64,000 nucleotides of DNA, taken from assembly GCF_900102175.1 (NCBI RefSeq), contig NZ_FNKN01000001.1, positions 496,001-560,000 of the forward strand. The letters are read 5' to 3'. The DNA comes from Microbacterium sp. cf332 (GTDB lineage Bacteria; Actinomycetota; Actinomycetes; Actinomycetales; Microbacteriaceae). Shown in pieces: positions 1 to 8,581 of the stretch. A model generated the notes under the pieces. That model did no database searches. It was not told where the DNA came from and worked only from the letters and a program-made list of their open reading frames with translations. Within the stretch, counting starts at the first letter, position 1, and every line of letters begins with the position of its first letter. The translations under genes were made by a program, and so were the position numbers.

Positions 1-331
1 CGCCGAGGGAGTGCAGACGAACCCCGAACTCCTCGGCGTTGCGCCGCAGGGTGTCGATCTGCGTGCGGCTCGTGAGGTCGGCGATGGGCTTGTCGATATC
101 GAGCGTCGGAGTGTTGTGGTCCTCCGTGGCGATGGTGAGGTCGAGTCGCCGCAGCGGACGGCCCTCGGCGCGGAGCCCGTCGAAGGCCTGCGGGCTGGTG
201 ACCTCGTGGACGAGGTGCAGATCGATGTAGATCAGGTCGGGTTGACCGTCTTCGCCCTTGACGACGAGGTGGTCGTCCCAGACCTTCTCGGCCAGGGTGC
301 GCGGCCGCTCAGGCGGGGTGGGGATGCTCAT
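1..331 (-). CDS. leuC: 3-isopropylmalate dehydratase large subunit LeuC, N-terminal part (runs off the left edge)
   Basis: The frame opens at ATG 331 and leaves the window after 110 residues. LeuC with LeuD isomerises 2- to 3-isopropylmalate in leucine synthesis, using a 4Fe-4S cluster in the cytoplasm. Family landmarks seen: [12 protein letters not shown] (residues 12-23), [19 protein letters not shown] (32-50) and [11 protein letters not shown] (66-76). The cluster cysteines lie beyond the edge. An AAGGAG site sits ten bases before the ATG. Upstream is a leucine-rich leader peptide overlapping an 11-bp hairpin, so leucine-responsive control is likely. Confidence 0.93.
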   Translation of the reverse strand, partial: MSIPTPPERPRTLAEKVWDDHLVVKGEDGQPDLIYIDLHLVHEVTSPQAFDGLRAEGRPLRRLDLTIATEDHNTPTLDIDKPIADLTSRTQIDTLRRNAEEFGVRLHSLG

Positions 332-375
332 GGGTGTCGTTCTCCTTGCGTACCGGATCAAGCCCGCGACGCACT

Positions 376-414
376 CCGCGGCGAGGAGGGGCTCAGAACG
401 AGACCTCGCCGCGG
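376..414 (-). promoter_or_regulatory. hairpin of the leuC leader, probable leucine attenuation element
   Basis: A perfect 11-bp inverted repeat (404-414 against 376-386, loop of 17 bases) lies between the leucine codons of the leader peptide and leuC. Its 5' arm, read on the minus strand, is inside the leader peptide frame just after the three leucine codons; the leader stop codon is in the loop. A ribosome stalled at those codons would therefore affect folding. The arrangement fits leucine-leader control described in other Actinobacteria; the mechanism here (transcriptional or translational) is not decided by the sequence. Confidence 0.65.
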
Positions 415-443
415 CCGCTAAGGAGAAGGCGAGCGATCCGCAT
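393..443 (-). CDS. leucine leader peptide of leuC (16 residues)
   Basis: ATG at 443 opens a 16-codon frame, [16 protein letters not shown], closed by TGA at 393-395, 61 bases before leuC. Three consecutive leucine codons sit at positions 6-8. The peptide is probably not functional as a protein; its translation would sense charged leucyl-tRNA. No strong Shine-Dalgarno site is visible before it. Support comes from position, the leucine run and the hairpin that begins within its codons. Confidence 0.65.
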   Translation of the reverse strand: MRIARLLLSGRGEVSF

Positions 444-481
444 GGGCCCAGAATAGCACCGGGCGCGGCGCGGCTGCCCGA

Positions 482-1552
482 TCACCGGCGCTCCTCCGGC
501 GTCGGCGGCTGCTCCACCGTCGCGGGCGTGCCCTGCTCGTCGGCGACGACCGCGGCAGCCTCGGGGGCCGTCTCCGCGTCCGCGTCGCCGCGCGCCGCGA
601 TCAGGCTCGCCACTGTCGCGACGAGCATCGCTCCGATGATGACGCCCAGCGAGACCCAGGTGGAGATCTCGGGTGCCCACGCGATGCCCTCGCCGCCGTT
701 GATGAACGCGAGCTCGTTCTCGTGCATGGCGTGCAGGATGAGCTTCACGCCGATGAAGGCGAGGATGAACGCGATGCCGTAGTGCAGGTATTTGAGGCGG
801 TCGAGCAGGTCGCCGAGGAGGAAGTACAGCTGCCGCAGGCCCATCAGCGCGAAGATGTTCGCGGTGAACACGAGGAACGGGTCCTGTGTGATGCCGAAGA
901 TCGCCGGTATCGAGTCGAGTGCGAAGAGCAGATCCGTGACACCGATCGCGACGAAGACGATGATCATGGGCGTGAACATGCGCTTGCCGTTCACGACGGT
1001 CCGCACCTTGGGGCCGTCGTACTCGTCGGAGATGTCGACCGTGCGCCGGATGATACGCACGAGGAAGCTCTCCTTCTTCACATCGTCGTCGTGGTCGCCC
1101 TCCGGCAGCGCCTGCTTGATGGCGGTGTAGATCAGGAACGCGCCGAAGATGTAGAAGACCCAGCTGAACTGCTCGATGATCGCGGCGCCGGCGAGGATGA
1201 AGAGACCGCGCAGCACGAGCGCGATGATGATGCCCACCATGAGCACCTTCTGCTGGTACCGACGCGGCACCGAGAACTGGCTCATGATCAGCACGAACAC
1301 GAAGAGGTTGTCGATCGAGAGGCTGTACTCCGTGAGCCACCCGGCGACGAACTGACCCGCGTGCTCGACGTCGGCCACTGCCCAGAGGATGCCGGCGAAC
1401 ACCAGCGCGAGACCGACGTAGAACAACACCCACAACGTCGATTCCTTCGGCGACGGGATGTGCGGCCGCTTGACGATGATGAGCAGATCGGCGACGAGCA
1501 CGAGCACCAGGATGACGAGCGCGACGATCTGGAACGGCACGGGGAGGTCCAT
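482..1552 (-). CDS. TerC/Alx family integral membrane protein
   Basis: 356 residues starting MDLPVPFQIVALVILVLVLV at ATG 1552, with AAAGG five bases upstream. Multiple membrane segments alternate with short acidic loops; the family signature is visible in TEYSLSIDNLFVFVLIMSQF and again in LLFALDSIPAIFGIT, with the conserved Asp residues of both repeats. TerC/Alx proteins are tied to tellurite resistance and, in characterised members, manganese export at the cytoplasmic membrane. The C terminus is a charged tail rich in Ala and Glu. It is monocistronic here, divergent from the sigma factor gene. No manganese riboswitch was recognised upstream. The substrate is inferred only. Confidence 0.9.
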   Translation of the reverse strand: MDLPVPFQIVALVILVLVLVADLLIIVKRPHIPSPKESTLWVLFYVGLALVFAGILWAVADVEHAGQFVAGWLTEYSLSIDNLFVFVLIMSQFSVPRRYQQKVLMVGIIIALVLRGLFILAGAAIIEQFSWVFYIFGAFLIYTAIKQALPEGDHDDDVKKESFLVRIIRRTVDISDEYDGPKVRTVVNGKRMFTPMIIVFVAIGVTDLLFALDSIPAIFGITQDPFLVFTANIFALMGLRQLYFLLGDLLDRLKYLHYGIAFILAFIGVKLILHAMHENELAFINGGEGIAWAPEISTWVSLGVIIGAMLVATVASLIAARGDADAETAPEAAAVVADEQGTPATVEQPPTPEERR

Positions 1553-1687
1553 GCGAGCCTTTCGGGGAGGAAGCCTCCCGAGACTACACCCGCACTCCCC
1601 CGCGCCCTCGGCGTGAGACGGTTCGGGGCGGCGGGACACTGGGTTCATGAGGGGGACGCCGGGTTGATGAGGGAAAGGAGCCAGCGC

Positions 1688-2248
1688 ATGGTCGAAACGA
1701 TCGCCCGCACCGACGCCGAGCTCGTCGAGGCGGCGGCGGCCGGTAGCGAGCACGCGTTCCGTGCGCTCTACCGCGCCTACGTCCGACCGGTGTACTGGCT
1801 CGCGCACGGGCTGCTGCGCGACCCGTCGGACGCCGAGGACGTCACGCAGGAGACCTTCCTCGTCGCCTGGCGCAAACTGCCCGGGCTCGAGTTGGCCGGC
1901 GACTCGCTCCTGCCCTGGCTCGTCACGATCTGCCGGTTCCAGAGCGCGAACCGCATCCGTCGTCGGCAGCGCGAGCGGCAGCACACCACGGACGACGACG
2001 CCTCCGACCTGCCCGACACCGTGGACGTGGAGCGACAAGTCGTCCAAGCCGATCTCGTCGAACGCATCGTCGGAGCGGTCGGCACGCTCAGCGCGCTCGA
2101 CCAGGACATCTTCCGTCTGTGCGCGGGCGAGGGGTACGCCTACCAGGCGGCGGCCGACCATCTCGGCGTGAGCCACGGCACCGTGCGCAACCGCCTCTCC
2201 CGCATCCGCGCCCATGTGCGCTCGACCGTTGAACCGGAGGAGTCATGA
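1688..2248 (+). CDS. ECF (sigma-70 family) RNA polymerase sigma factor
   Basis: 186 residues from ATG 1688, with an AAAGGAG site at 1674-1680. Region 2 is seen in RALYRAYVRPVYWLAHGLL and DAEDVTQETFLVAWRKL (about residues 24-62), and region 4 in a helix-turn-helix around YQAAADHLGVSHGTVRNRL near the C terminus. The two are joined by a polar linker, the two-domain layout of ECF sigma factors. The stop overlaps the next start in an ATGA, so it is translationally coupled to a membrane protein that could act as its anti-sigma factor. The regulon is unknown. Confidence 0.92.
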   Translation: MVETIARTDAELVEAAAAGSEHAFRALYRAYVRPVYWLAHGLLRDPSDAEDVTQETFLVAWRKLPGLELAGDSLLPWLVTICRFQSANRIRRRQRERQHTTDDDASDLPDTVDVERQVVQADLVERIVGAVGTLSALDQDIFRLCAGEGYAYQAAADHLGVSHGTVRNRLSRIRAHVRSTVEPEES

Positions 2249-3354
2249 ACGATCTGCCCATCCTCGACGAGCGGCGTATCGACGAGATCGAAGAAGCCCT
2301 CTTTGCCGACATCGCGCGCGAACGCATCGAGCAACGTGCTCGCGACGCCGCCGATGCGGCAATCCGGAGGCGACGTCGGCGCACTTGGTGGGGTGTGTCG
2401 GGCACCGCCGCAGCGGTGCTCGTCGTCGCGGCCGTCGTCGCGCCGCAGCTCAGCGCGACAACGGGCGGGGCGGGCGGCGCGGTCGCGCCCGCCACCGCGC
2501 CGGACTGGTCGGCCGGGTCGCTGGAGAACGGGACCGAGACCAGGTCGGACGGGGGTGTCGACGCCGAGGCCGCACCGTTCTCGGCGGGTGTCGACGAGAA
2601 CGGCGCCGGAAGCACCGAGCTCGGGCGCAGCGACGGCCGCGAGGTCGTCGCGACGGCATCCGCAACCCTGACCGTCGACGATCCTCGCTCCGCAGCCGAA
2701 TCGATCGCCGATGCTGCCACGGCTGCGGGCGGGTACGTCGAGTCGATGAGCGTGGGGGGCGCAGACGCCACCACGACTCCCGATGGCGCCGCGATGTGGC
2801 CGATGCCCTCGGGGGCGGCCTGGATCACCGTGCGGGTGCCCGCCGACGGCCTCGAGGACCTGATCGACGGGTTGGCCGATGCCGGTGACGTCGAGTCGTC
2901 ACAGGTCGCCCGCGACGACGTCACCACCCAGGCGGTCGATCTTCGCGCGCGCGTCGCCGCGGGGCAAGCCTCCGTCGATCGGCTGACGGCGCTCGTGGGC
3001 GAGGCGGCGTCGGTGACCGATCTGATCGCCGCCGAATCAGCCCTCGCCGCTCGCCAGGCCGACCTCGAGTCGCTGCAGCAGCAGCTCTCGGCGATCGAGT
3101 CGCAGGTCGACCTGTCATCGCTGACGGTGCAGCTCGTCGCCCCGGCCGAGCGGGTCGACGCCGACCCCGCGGGGTTCGGGGACGGGCTGGCGGCGGGATG
3201 GAACGGCCTCGTCGCGTCGTTCAACGGCATCGTCGTCGCTCTCGGCTTCCTGCTGCCCTGGCTCCTCGTGATGAGCCTCGTCGCATCGCTCGTGTGGCTC
3301 ATCGTCACCACGACGCGTCGTCGCCGCAACCGTCGGGACCCTCGCAGCAGCTGA
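2245..3354 (+). CDS. DUF4349 membrane protein, possible anti-sigma partner
   Basis: 369 residues. An N-terminal cytoplasmic part of about 50 residues with a basic RRRRRRTWW patch precedes one membrane segment (GTAAAVLVVAAVVAPQL), an acidic Gly-rich linker, then the DUF4349 region (about 135-290) with a heptad-like stretch around ALAARQADLESLQQQLSAIE, and a C-terminal membrane hairpin ending in RRRRNRR. It overlaps the sigma gene by four bases. A cytoplasmic N terminus followed by a membrane anchor is the layout expected of an anti-sigma factor, but no zinc-binding anti-sigma motif (HxxxCxxC) is present, so that role is inference from context. Confidence 0.8.
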   Translation: MNDLPILDERRIDEIEEALFADIARERIEQRARDAADAAIRRRRRRTWWGVSGTAAAVLVVAAVVAPQLSATTGGAGGAVAPATAPDWSAGSLENGTETRSDGGVDAEAAPFSAGVDENGAGSTELGRSDGREVVATASATLTVDDPRSAAESIADAATAAGGYVESMSVGGADATTTPDGAAMWPMPSGAAWITVRVPADGLEDLIDGLADAGDVESSQVARDDVTTQAVDLRARVAAGQASVDRLTALVGEAASVTDLIAAESALAARQADLESLQQQLSAIESQVDLSSLTVQLVAPAERVDADPAGFGDGLAAGWNGLVASFNGIVVALGFLLPWLLVMSLVASLVWLIVTTTRRRRNRRDPRSS

Positions 3355-3396
3355 TCGCCCGCAGCGAGCAGCCCGCCGACGAAGGCCCGGGGAAAT

Positions 3397-3429
3397 GCGA
3401 AACGCCCATCCGAAGGATGGGCGTTTCGC
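3397..3429. terminator. bidirectional hairpin terminator
   Basis: Perfect 15-bp stem with a three-base loop between the sigma/DUF4349 operon (plus) and tRNA-Glu (minus). Position and symmetry suit both strands; no long U tract follows. Confidence 0.8.
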
Positions 3430-3431
3430 GG

Positions 3432-3507
3432 TGGTGACCCCAGCGGGATTCGAACCCGCGTTACCGCCGTGAGAGGGCGGCGTACTAGGCCGCTATACGA
3501 TGGGGCC
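3432..3507 (-). tRNA. tRNA-Glu (anticodon CTC)
   Basis: The minus strand folds as a complete cloverleaf: acceptor GGCCCCA/TGGGGTC (one G-T pair), anticodon loop CCTCTCA giving CTC, and a T arm with GGTTCGAATCC. Discriminator A is followed by an encoded CCA. Length is 76 bases with CCA. Confidence 0.96.
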
Positions 3508-3627
3508 GTACTTTTCGTCTCCCCCGGAGCTCCGGAGGCAACCGTTAAAGTATGCCATGGCCTCGCGGATCCGGCAAAATCGGGGCCCCCATTGCCCTCT
3601 CGGGCGTGTCGGGCGTTGACTGAGGGC

Positions 3628-4266
3628 ATGCACGTCACCAAGCACGAACACGCCTGCCTGCGCCTCGAGCGCGAGGGCAAGACCCTGATCATCGACCCCG
3701 GCACGTTCACGTTGCCGCTGAACGACCTGCACAACGTGGTCGCCGTGGTGCTGACCCATGAGCATCCGGATCATTGGACCTCGCAGCACCTCTCCCGCAT
3801 CCTCGAGACGTTCCCGAACATCCCGATCTACGGACCCGAGGGGGTCGTCCGTGCCGCTGCCGGCTTCGACATCCGGGAGGTGTCCCCCGGCGACAAGGTG
3901 GAGGCGGGGCCGTTCGTCCTGGAGTTCTTCGGTGGCCGCCATGCGGTCATCCACGAGTCGATCCCCGTGATCGACAACGTCGGCGTCCTGGTCGACGGCG
4001 AGTTCTACTACCCCGGCGACTCGTACACCGTGCCCAAGGGGGCCGATGTGAAGCTGCTCGCCGCCCCCGTGGGCGCCCCCTGGCTGAAGATCGGCGACGC
4101 GATCGACTTCGTCTTCGCCGTCAAGCCGCGTCGGGTGTTCTCCACTCACGACATGACCCTGTCGCAGGCGGGCCTGTCGATGGGTCGCGAGCGGCTGACC
4201 TGGGCGGCCGAGCAGAACGGCGGCGAGTTCGTCGCGCTCGACCCCGGCGACTCGACCGACATCTGA
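3628..4266 (+). CDS. MBL-fold metal-dependent hydrolase
   Basis: 212 residues from ATG 3628. The metal-binding signature THEHPDH of the metallo-beta-lactamase fold lies near residue 42; further likely ligands are His in GGRHAV, Asp in YPGDSY and His in FSTHDMT. The short length and the opening HEHACLRLEREGKTLIIDPG resemble UlaG-like hydrolases, whose substrates are often unknown. No operon partner: it is flanked by tRNA-Glu and by ptsH on the opposite strand. The start is preceded only by a weak GAGGG. Confidence 0.85.
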   Translation: MHVTKHEHACLRLEREGKTLIIDPGTFTLPLNDLHNVVAVVLTHEHPDHWTSQHLSRILETFPNIPIYGPEGVVRAAAGFDIREVSPGDKVEAGPFVLEFFGGRHAVIHESIPVIDNVGVLVDGEFYYPGDSYTVPKGADVKLLAAPVGAPWLKIGDAIDFVFAVKPRRVFSTHDMTLSQAGLSMGRERLTWAAEQNGGEFVALDPGDSTDI

Positions 4267-4277
4267 CCTCCGGAACG

Positions 4278-4313
4278 ACGGATGCCGTGGACCTCAAGGT
4301 CCACGGCATCCGT
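4278..4313. terminator. bidirectional hairpin terminator
   Basis: Perfect 16-bp stem with a TCAA loop between the convergent MBL hydrolase and ptsH genes. Confidence 0.82.
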
Positions 4314-4328
4314 GCGTTCGAGCGGGCG

Positions 4329-4598
4329 TCAGGCCGCGTCGTGGTCGATCTCGAGGAAGGCGACGAGCTCGTCGAGCGCCTTCTCGGCCCCCTCGCCCTC
4401 GGCCTTGAGAGTCACGACCGAACCCTGCGAGGCGCCGAGTCCCATGATGCTCAGGATGCTGCCCGCGTTCAGGTCGGCGCCGCCCTCGACGGCGATCGTG
4501 ACGGGAACGCCCTTGGACTGCACCTCCTGCACGAAGAGCTTCGCGGGGCGGGCGTGCAGGCCCGAGCTGCTCGCGATGGTGGCGGTGCGTTCTGCCAT
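4329..4598 (-). CDS. ptsH: phosphocarrier protein HPr
   Basis: 89 residues, the usual HPr length. The phosphorylated histidine is His15 in SSGLHARPAK; SIMGLG around residue 50 matches the second conserved HPr patch. HPr passes phosphate from enzyme I to sugar-specific EIIA domains in the cytoplasm. The gene is 12 bases downstream of the fructose EIIABC gene and is the last gene of fruR-fruK-fruA-ptsH, so HPr supply is probably tied to fructose induction. Enzyme I is not in the window. Confidence 0.95.
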   Translation of the reverse strand: MAERTATIASSSGLHARPAKLFVQEVQSKGVPVTIAVEGGADLNAGSILSIMGLGASQGSVVTLKAEGEGAEKALDELVAFLEIDHDAA

Positions 4599-4610
4599 GG
4601 TGTCGTCTCC

Positions 4611-6674
4611 TCAGACTGTCACGGGCGCCGCGGCCTCGGCCGCGACGGTGGATCGCTGTCCGACGTACTTCTTCAGCACGACGAGCAACAGCGCAGAAAC
4701 GACGGTACCCGCCAAAAGCGCGACGAAGAAACCCCACCACGGATTGATGGCGAAGAGCACGAAGACGCCGCCGTGCGGCGCGAAGCTCTGCACCCCGATC
4801 CACATGCTGAGCGCGCCGGTGATAGCGCCGCCGACCATCGACGCAGGGATGACCCGCAGCGGGTCGGCCGCGGCGAACGGGATCGCGCCCTCGCTGATGA
4901 AAGAGGCGCCGAGCAGCCACGCCGCCTTGCCGTTCTCGCGTTCGACGGGGGTGAACAGCGGACGCGCGAGCACGGTCGAGGCCAGGGCCAGAGCCAGCGG
5001 CGGAACCATGCCCGCGGTCATGACGGCGGCCATGATCAGGTAGGGGGCGGGGTTATCGGTGGAGGCCGCCGCGAGACCGGTCGTGGCGAAGACATAGGCG
5101 ACCTTGTTGATGGGTCCGCCGAGGTCGAAGCACATCATCAGTCCGAGGATGACACCGACCACGATCAGACCGGCGCCGCTCTGCGTGAGCGAGGTCAGCC
5201 CGTCCGTCAGCAGCGCCATGAGCGCAGCGATCGGACGACCGAGGAAGAGGATCATCAGCCCCGAGGCGACGATCGAGCCGATGAGCGGGATGATCACGAC
5301 GGGCATGAGCCCACGCAGCCACCGAGGCGCCGGCAGGCGTCCCAGCCACCAGGCGACGAAACCGGCCAGGAAGCCGCCGATGATGCCGCCGATGAAACCC
5401 GCGCTCATCGTCACGGCGATAGCGCCGGCGACGAAACCGGGGGCGATGCCGGGACGATCGGCGATCGCGTACGCGATGTAACCGGCGAGGGCCGCCACGA
5501 GGAAGCCCATCGATGTCGACCCGATCATGAACGCGACGGAGCCGAGATACTGCCCGAGGGGGCCGAAGGGCGAGGTGATGTCCGTCGTCGGGAGGTTCCA
5601 GAGCGCGTTGTCGATGATCACCTTCGACGCGTTGGTCGTGACCTCGTAGCCCCCGAGCGCGAAGCCGAGCGCGATGAGCAGACCGCCGCCCGCGACGAAG
5701 GGGATCATGTAGCTGACGCCTGTCAGGAGGATGCGCTGGATCCGGGCACCCCACGACAGGTTCTGGGCCGCAGCGCCGGCGCTCGCGCCGCCGGCCGCCG
5801 CTGCGCCGCTGACACGCGCCGCATCCGGGTTCGATGCGGCGGCGACGGCCTCGCGGATCATCTGCGCCGGCTGCTCGATGCCGCGCTTGACCCCCGAACG
5901 GATCACCGGCTTGCCGGCGAATCGGGAGATGTCCCGGACGTCGACGTCGGTCGCGAAGATGACGGCGTCCGCGTCGTCGATCACGGAGGCGGGAAGCGCC
6001 TGGTATCCGCTGGAGCCCTGCGGCTCGACGACGAGGTCGATCCCGGCATCCTTGCCCGCCGCGGTGAGGGCGTCGGCCGCCATGAACGTGTGCGCGATGC
6101 CCGTGGCGCACGAGGTGACCGCGACGATCTTGGCGGGACGTCCCTCGACCTGGAGATCGGTGGACACGGACGACGCGGTGGGCGTCACGGCGGGGGCCGG
6201 GGCGGCAGCCGGTGCCGCGCCGTCCTCGCCGATCGCCGCGCGGACCGTGCGCACGACGTCGTCCGCTGTGCGCGCGGCGCGGAGGTCGGCGGTGAAGGTG
6301 TCCTGCATGAGGCTGCGGGCGAGGCGCGAGAGCACCGCGAGGTGCGCCTCGGCCGCGTCTGCGGGGGCCGCGATGAGGAAGACGAGATCGGCCGGGCCGT
6401 CGGGAGCCCCGAAGTCGACACCGGGCTTCAGGCGGGCGAAGGCGAGTGACGCCCGGGTCACCGCCGCGCTCTTCGCGTGCGGGATGGCGATCCCGCCGGG
6501 TAGCCCGGTCTCGTCCTTGGCCTCGCGAGCGATCGCATCGTCGGCGAGAGCGTCGGCATCGTCGGCGCGTCCCTGCGCCGCGACGAGGCGAGCGAGAGCG
6601 CGGATGACGTCCTTCTTGTCTGTCCCGAGTGGCGCGTCGAGGCTGACGAGCTCCGGGGTGATGGTGTCGGACAC
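4611..6674 (-). CDS. fruA: PTS fructose transporter subunit IIABC
   Basis: A 687-residue single-chain enzyme II. Domain order: EIIA with active His66 in GIAIPHAKS, EIIB with Cys189 in VTSCATGIAHTF, and a membrane EIIC from about residue 310 to the C terminus. It imports fructose and releases fructose 1-phosphate. The GTG at 6674 is preferred because AGGAGG lies five bases upstream; an ATG nine codons earlier has no such site. FruK lies directly upstream and HPr downstream, so the whole fructose route is in one unit, controlled by the DeoR-type repressor at its head. Confidence 0.95.
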   Translation of the reverse strand: MSDTITPELVSLDAPLGTDKKDVIRALARLVAAQGRADDADALADDAIAREAKDETGLPGGIAIPHAKSAAVTRASLAFARLKPGVDFGAPDGPADLVFLIAAPADAAEAHLAVLSRLARSLMQDTFTADLRAARTADDVVRTVRAAIGEDGAAPAAAPAPAVTPTASSVSTDLQVEGRPAKIVAVTSCATGIAHTFMAADALTAAGKDAGIDLVVEPQGSSGYQALPASVIDDADAVIFATDVDVRDISRFAGKPVIRSGVKRGIEQPAQMIREAVAAASNPDAARVSGAAAAGGASAGAAAQNLSWGARIQRILLTGVSYMIPFVAGGGLLIALGFALGGYEVTTNASKVIIDNALWNLPTTDITSPFGPLGQYLGSVAFMIGSTSMGFLVAALAGYIAYAIADRPGIAPGFVAGAIAVTMSAGFIGGIIGGFLAGFVAWWLGRLPAPRWLRGLMPVVIIPLIGSIVASGLMILFLGRPIAALMALLTDGLTSLTQSGAGLIVVGVILGLMMCFDLGGPINKVAYVFATTGLAAASTDNPAPYLIMAAVMTAGMVPPLALALASTVLARPLFTPVERENGKAAWLLGASFISEGAIPFAAADPLRVIPASMVGGAITGALSMWIGVQSFAPHGGVFVLFAINPWWGFFVALLAGTVVSALLLVVLKKYVGQRSTVAAEAAAPVTV

Positions 6675-6713
6675 GGTGTCCTCCTGGGTCGGGTGTTGCA
6701 TGGTCGGTCGGAT

Positions 6714-7664
6714 TCAGCGGTGGAGCCGGCGGACGGGGATGTCGGCCGTGGGAAGGTCTGATGTGCCGGGGGCCTGGGTGCCCTCGAGCGCCGCGGCGGC
6801 GGAGCCGTAGCGGATGGCGGAGACGAGCGCGGTCGCCGGATCGAGTCCGGCGGAATCGGCGATGAGGAAGCCGGCGAGCGAGCTGTCGCCGGCGCCGACC
6901 GTGCTGCGCACGCGGGTCGGCGGCGGCGAAGCGGCCCAGGCGCCGTCGGCAGAGACGAGCACGGCCCCGTCGCCCCCGAGCGTGACGAGCGCGGCACCGA
7001 CGGTGTCCGGCACGAGCGCGAGCGCGGCCTCGTGCACGGCGTCTGCGAGATCGGCGGCATCGGGCAGCGCCGCGCCGAGCAGGTCGGCGAGCTCCTCGTC
7101 GTTGGGCTTGATGAGATCGGGACGCCCGTCCGCGACGACCGCGCGCAGCGCGGCACCCGAGGTGTCGACGGCGATCCGCGGCGCGTCGTCGCCCAGCCGG
7201 GTGCGCACCGCGCGGATGACGCGCACGTACGAGTCGTCGGGGAGCCCCGGGGCGAGGGAGCCGGCGAGCACGAGCCATGCGGCGCCGCGAGAGACCTCGA
7301 CGACGACCTCGATGATCGCCCGGAGATCATCCACAGCGAGGGCGACACCCGGGAGGTTGATCTTGGTCGTCTCCCCCGTCGGGTCGGTCACCGCGATATT
7401 GGCGCGGGTCCGGCCGTGCACCGGAACCGTCCTCACCTCGACGTCGGCATCGGCGAGGGCCGCGCCGAAAGGGTCCCCGGCGTCCAACGGCAGCACGGCG
7501 AGGCTCTCGACCGTCGCGGCGTGGAGGACCCGCGCGACGTTGATGCCCTTGCCGCCGGCGTCCTCGCGCACCGCCGTCGCAGTCTGCACCTCGCCGACGC
7601 GCAGCGGCGCATCGATCGAGATGGTCCGGTCGAGTGACGGATGCACCGTCAGGGTCACGATCAT
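6714..7664 (-). CDS. fruK: 1-phosphofructokinase
   Basis: 316 residues of the PfkB/ribokinase fold: GGKGINVARVL near residue 39 (substrate side) and STVGAGDSSLAGF near 250 with the catalytic Asp. It phosphorylates fructose 1-phosphate, the product of the neighbouring EII, to fructose 1,6-bisphosphate. The start ATG overlaps the repressor stop (ATGA) and has GGAGG ten bases upstream; an ATG three codons earlier lies only one base after that site and is less likely. Confidence 0.94.
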   Translation of the reverse strand: MIVTLTVHPSLDRTISIDAPLRVGEVQTATAVREDAGGKGINVARVLHAATVESLAVLPLDAGDPFGAALADADVEVRTVPVHGRTRANIAVTDPTGETTKINLPGVALAVDDLRAIIEVVVEVSRGAAWLVLAGSLAPGLPDDSYVRVIRAVRTRLGDDAPRIAVDTSGAALRAVVADGRPDLIKPNDEELADLLGAALPDAADLADAVHEAALALVPDTVGAALVTLGGDGAVLVSADGAWAASPPPTRVRSTVGAGDSSLAGFLIADSAGLDPATALVSAIRYGSAAAALEGTQAPGTSDLPTADIPVRRLHR

Positions 7665-8437
7665 GCGATCCATACCTCCACATCGGCCTCGCGCAGCGCG
7701 CGGGCGAGTTGCGCGTCGGGCTCCCGGTCCGTGACGACGACGTCGAGGTCGGAGAGACCGGCGAACGAGACGAGCAGCTCGGCGCCGAACTTGTCGGCGT
7801 CGGCGAGGACGATCACGCGACGGGCGCCCGTGACGATCGCGCGCTTGACGGCGGCCTCGTCGGGGTCGGGCGTGCTGAGACCGGCGGCGGCCGCGATGCC
7901 GTTGGTGCCGAGGAAGGCGACGTCCGGGCGCAGCCGCGAGATCGCTCCGACCGTGTCGGAGCCGACGGCGGCGGCGGTGAGCCCGCGCACGCGTCCCCCG
8001 ATGGCGGTCAGCCCGATCCCGGAGACACCGGCGAGCGAATGGGCGATCGTCATCGAGTGCGTGACGACCTCGAGGCCGCCCGCGCTGCCGGGAGCGACGA
8101 CGGCATCGGCGAAGGCCGCCGTCGTCGTGCCCGCGTCGACGTAGATCGAGCCGGCGCCCGCGGGGAGCGCTGCGAGCGCACGACGGGCGATGCGCTCCTT
8201 CGCGGCCGAGTGGCGCTGCGAGCGCTCCGCGACGGAGGGTTCGGCGGTGCTGACGCGCTCGGGCGATACCGCTCCGCCATGCACACGGCGGAGCGCGCCG
8301 GCATCCTCGAGCGCGGCGAGGTCGCGGCGGACCGTCTCGGTGGTGACGTCGAAACGCGATGCGAGGTCGACGACGGCGACACGTCCGTCGTCGGCGAGCA
8401 TTCGCTCGATGAGCTGTTGGCGCTCCGTTGCGTACAC
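7661..8437 (-). CDS. fruR: DeoR/GlpR family repressor of the fructose operon
   Basis: 258 residues. The N-terminal winged helix-turn-helix reads RQQLIERMLADDGRVAVVDL then VTTETVRRDLAALEDAGALR, the DeoR signature. The C-terminal effector domain carries DAGTTT, the usual sugar-phosphate binding loop. It heads the fructose operon and likely responds to a fructose phosphate. The start is a GTG at 8437 with GGGAGG just upstream; that site lies inside a short palindrome abutting the start codon. Confidence 0.92.
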   Translation of the reverse strand: MYATERQQLIERMLADDGRVAVVDLASRFDVTTETVRRDLAALEDAGALRRVHGGAVSPERVSTAEPSVAERSQRHSAAKERIARRALAALPAGAGSIYVDAGTTTAAFADAVVAPGSAGGLEVVTHSMTIAHSLAGVSGIGLTAIGGRVRGLTAAAVGSDTVGAISRLRPDVAFLGTNGIAAAAGLSTPDPDEAAVKRAIVTGARRVIVLADADKFGAELLVSFAGLSDLDVVVTDREPDAQLARALREADVEVWIA

Positions 8438-8500
8438 GACATCCTCCCTCGGATGTCCACACGTTACAACGCAATCAAACGCAAAGCAACAGAAAACAAC
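8438..8500 (-). promoter_or_regulatory. fructose operon promoter, A-rich operator repeats and start-site palindrome
   Basis: Read on the minus strand, TTGCTT (8489-8484), a 17-bp gap and TAACGT (8466-8461) form a good sigma-70 promoter. It is embedded in repeated CAA/CAAA steps (8467-8500) of the kind DeoR-family repressors bind. Between the -10 and the GTG start a perfect 7-bp palindrome (8438-8444 with 8451-8457, six-base loop) covers the ribosome-binding site. Confidence 0.6.
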
Positions 8501-8533
8501 ATCGATGTCTCACCGGCCCGCTGCCGGATACGA

Positions 8534-8567
8534 CGGAGGGGCGCCGGCCGCAGCCGACGCCCCTCCG
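8534..8567 (-). terminator. hairpin terminator of the gene at 8582-9355
   Basis: 10-bp GC-rich stem (8534-8543 with 8558-8567) and a 14-base loop, 15 bases past the stop codon; no U tract. Confidence 0.6.
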
Positions 8568-8581
8568 GACGGAATCGAGGC

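Noticed and set aside
1553..1687. Manganese (yybP-ykoY) riboswitch before the TerC gene
   Set aside because: I could not find its conserved loops; only a short imperfect hairpin is present.
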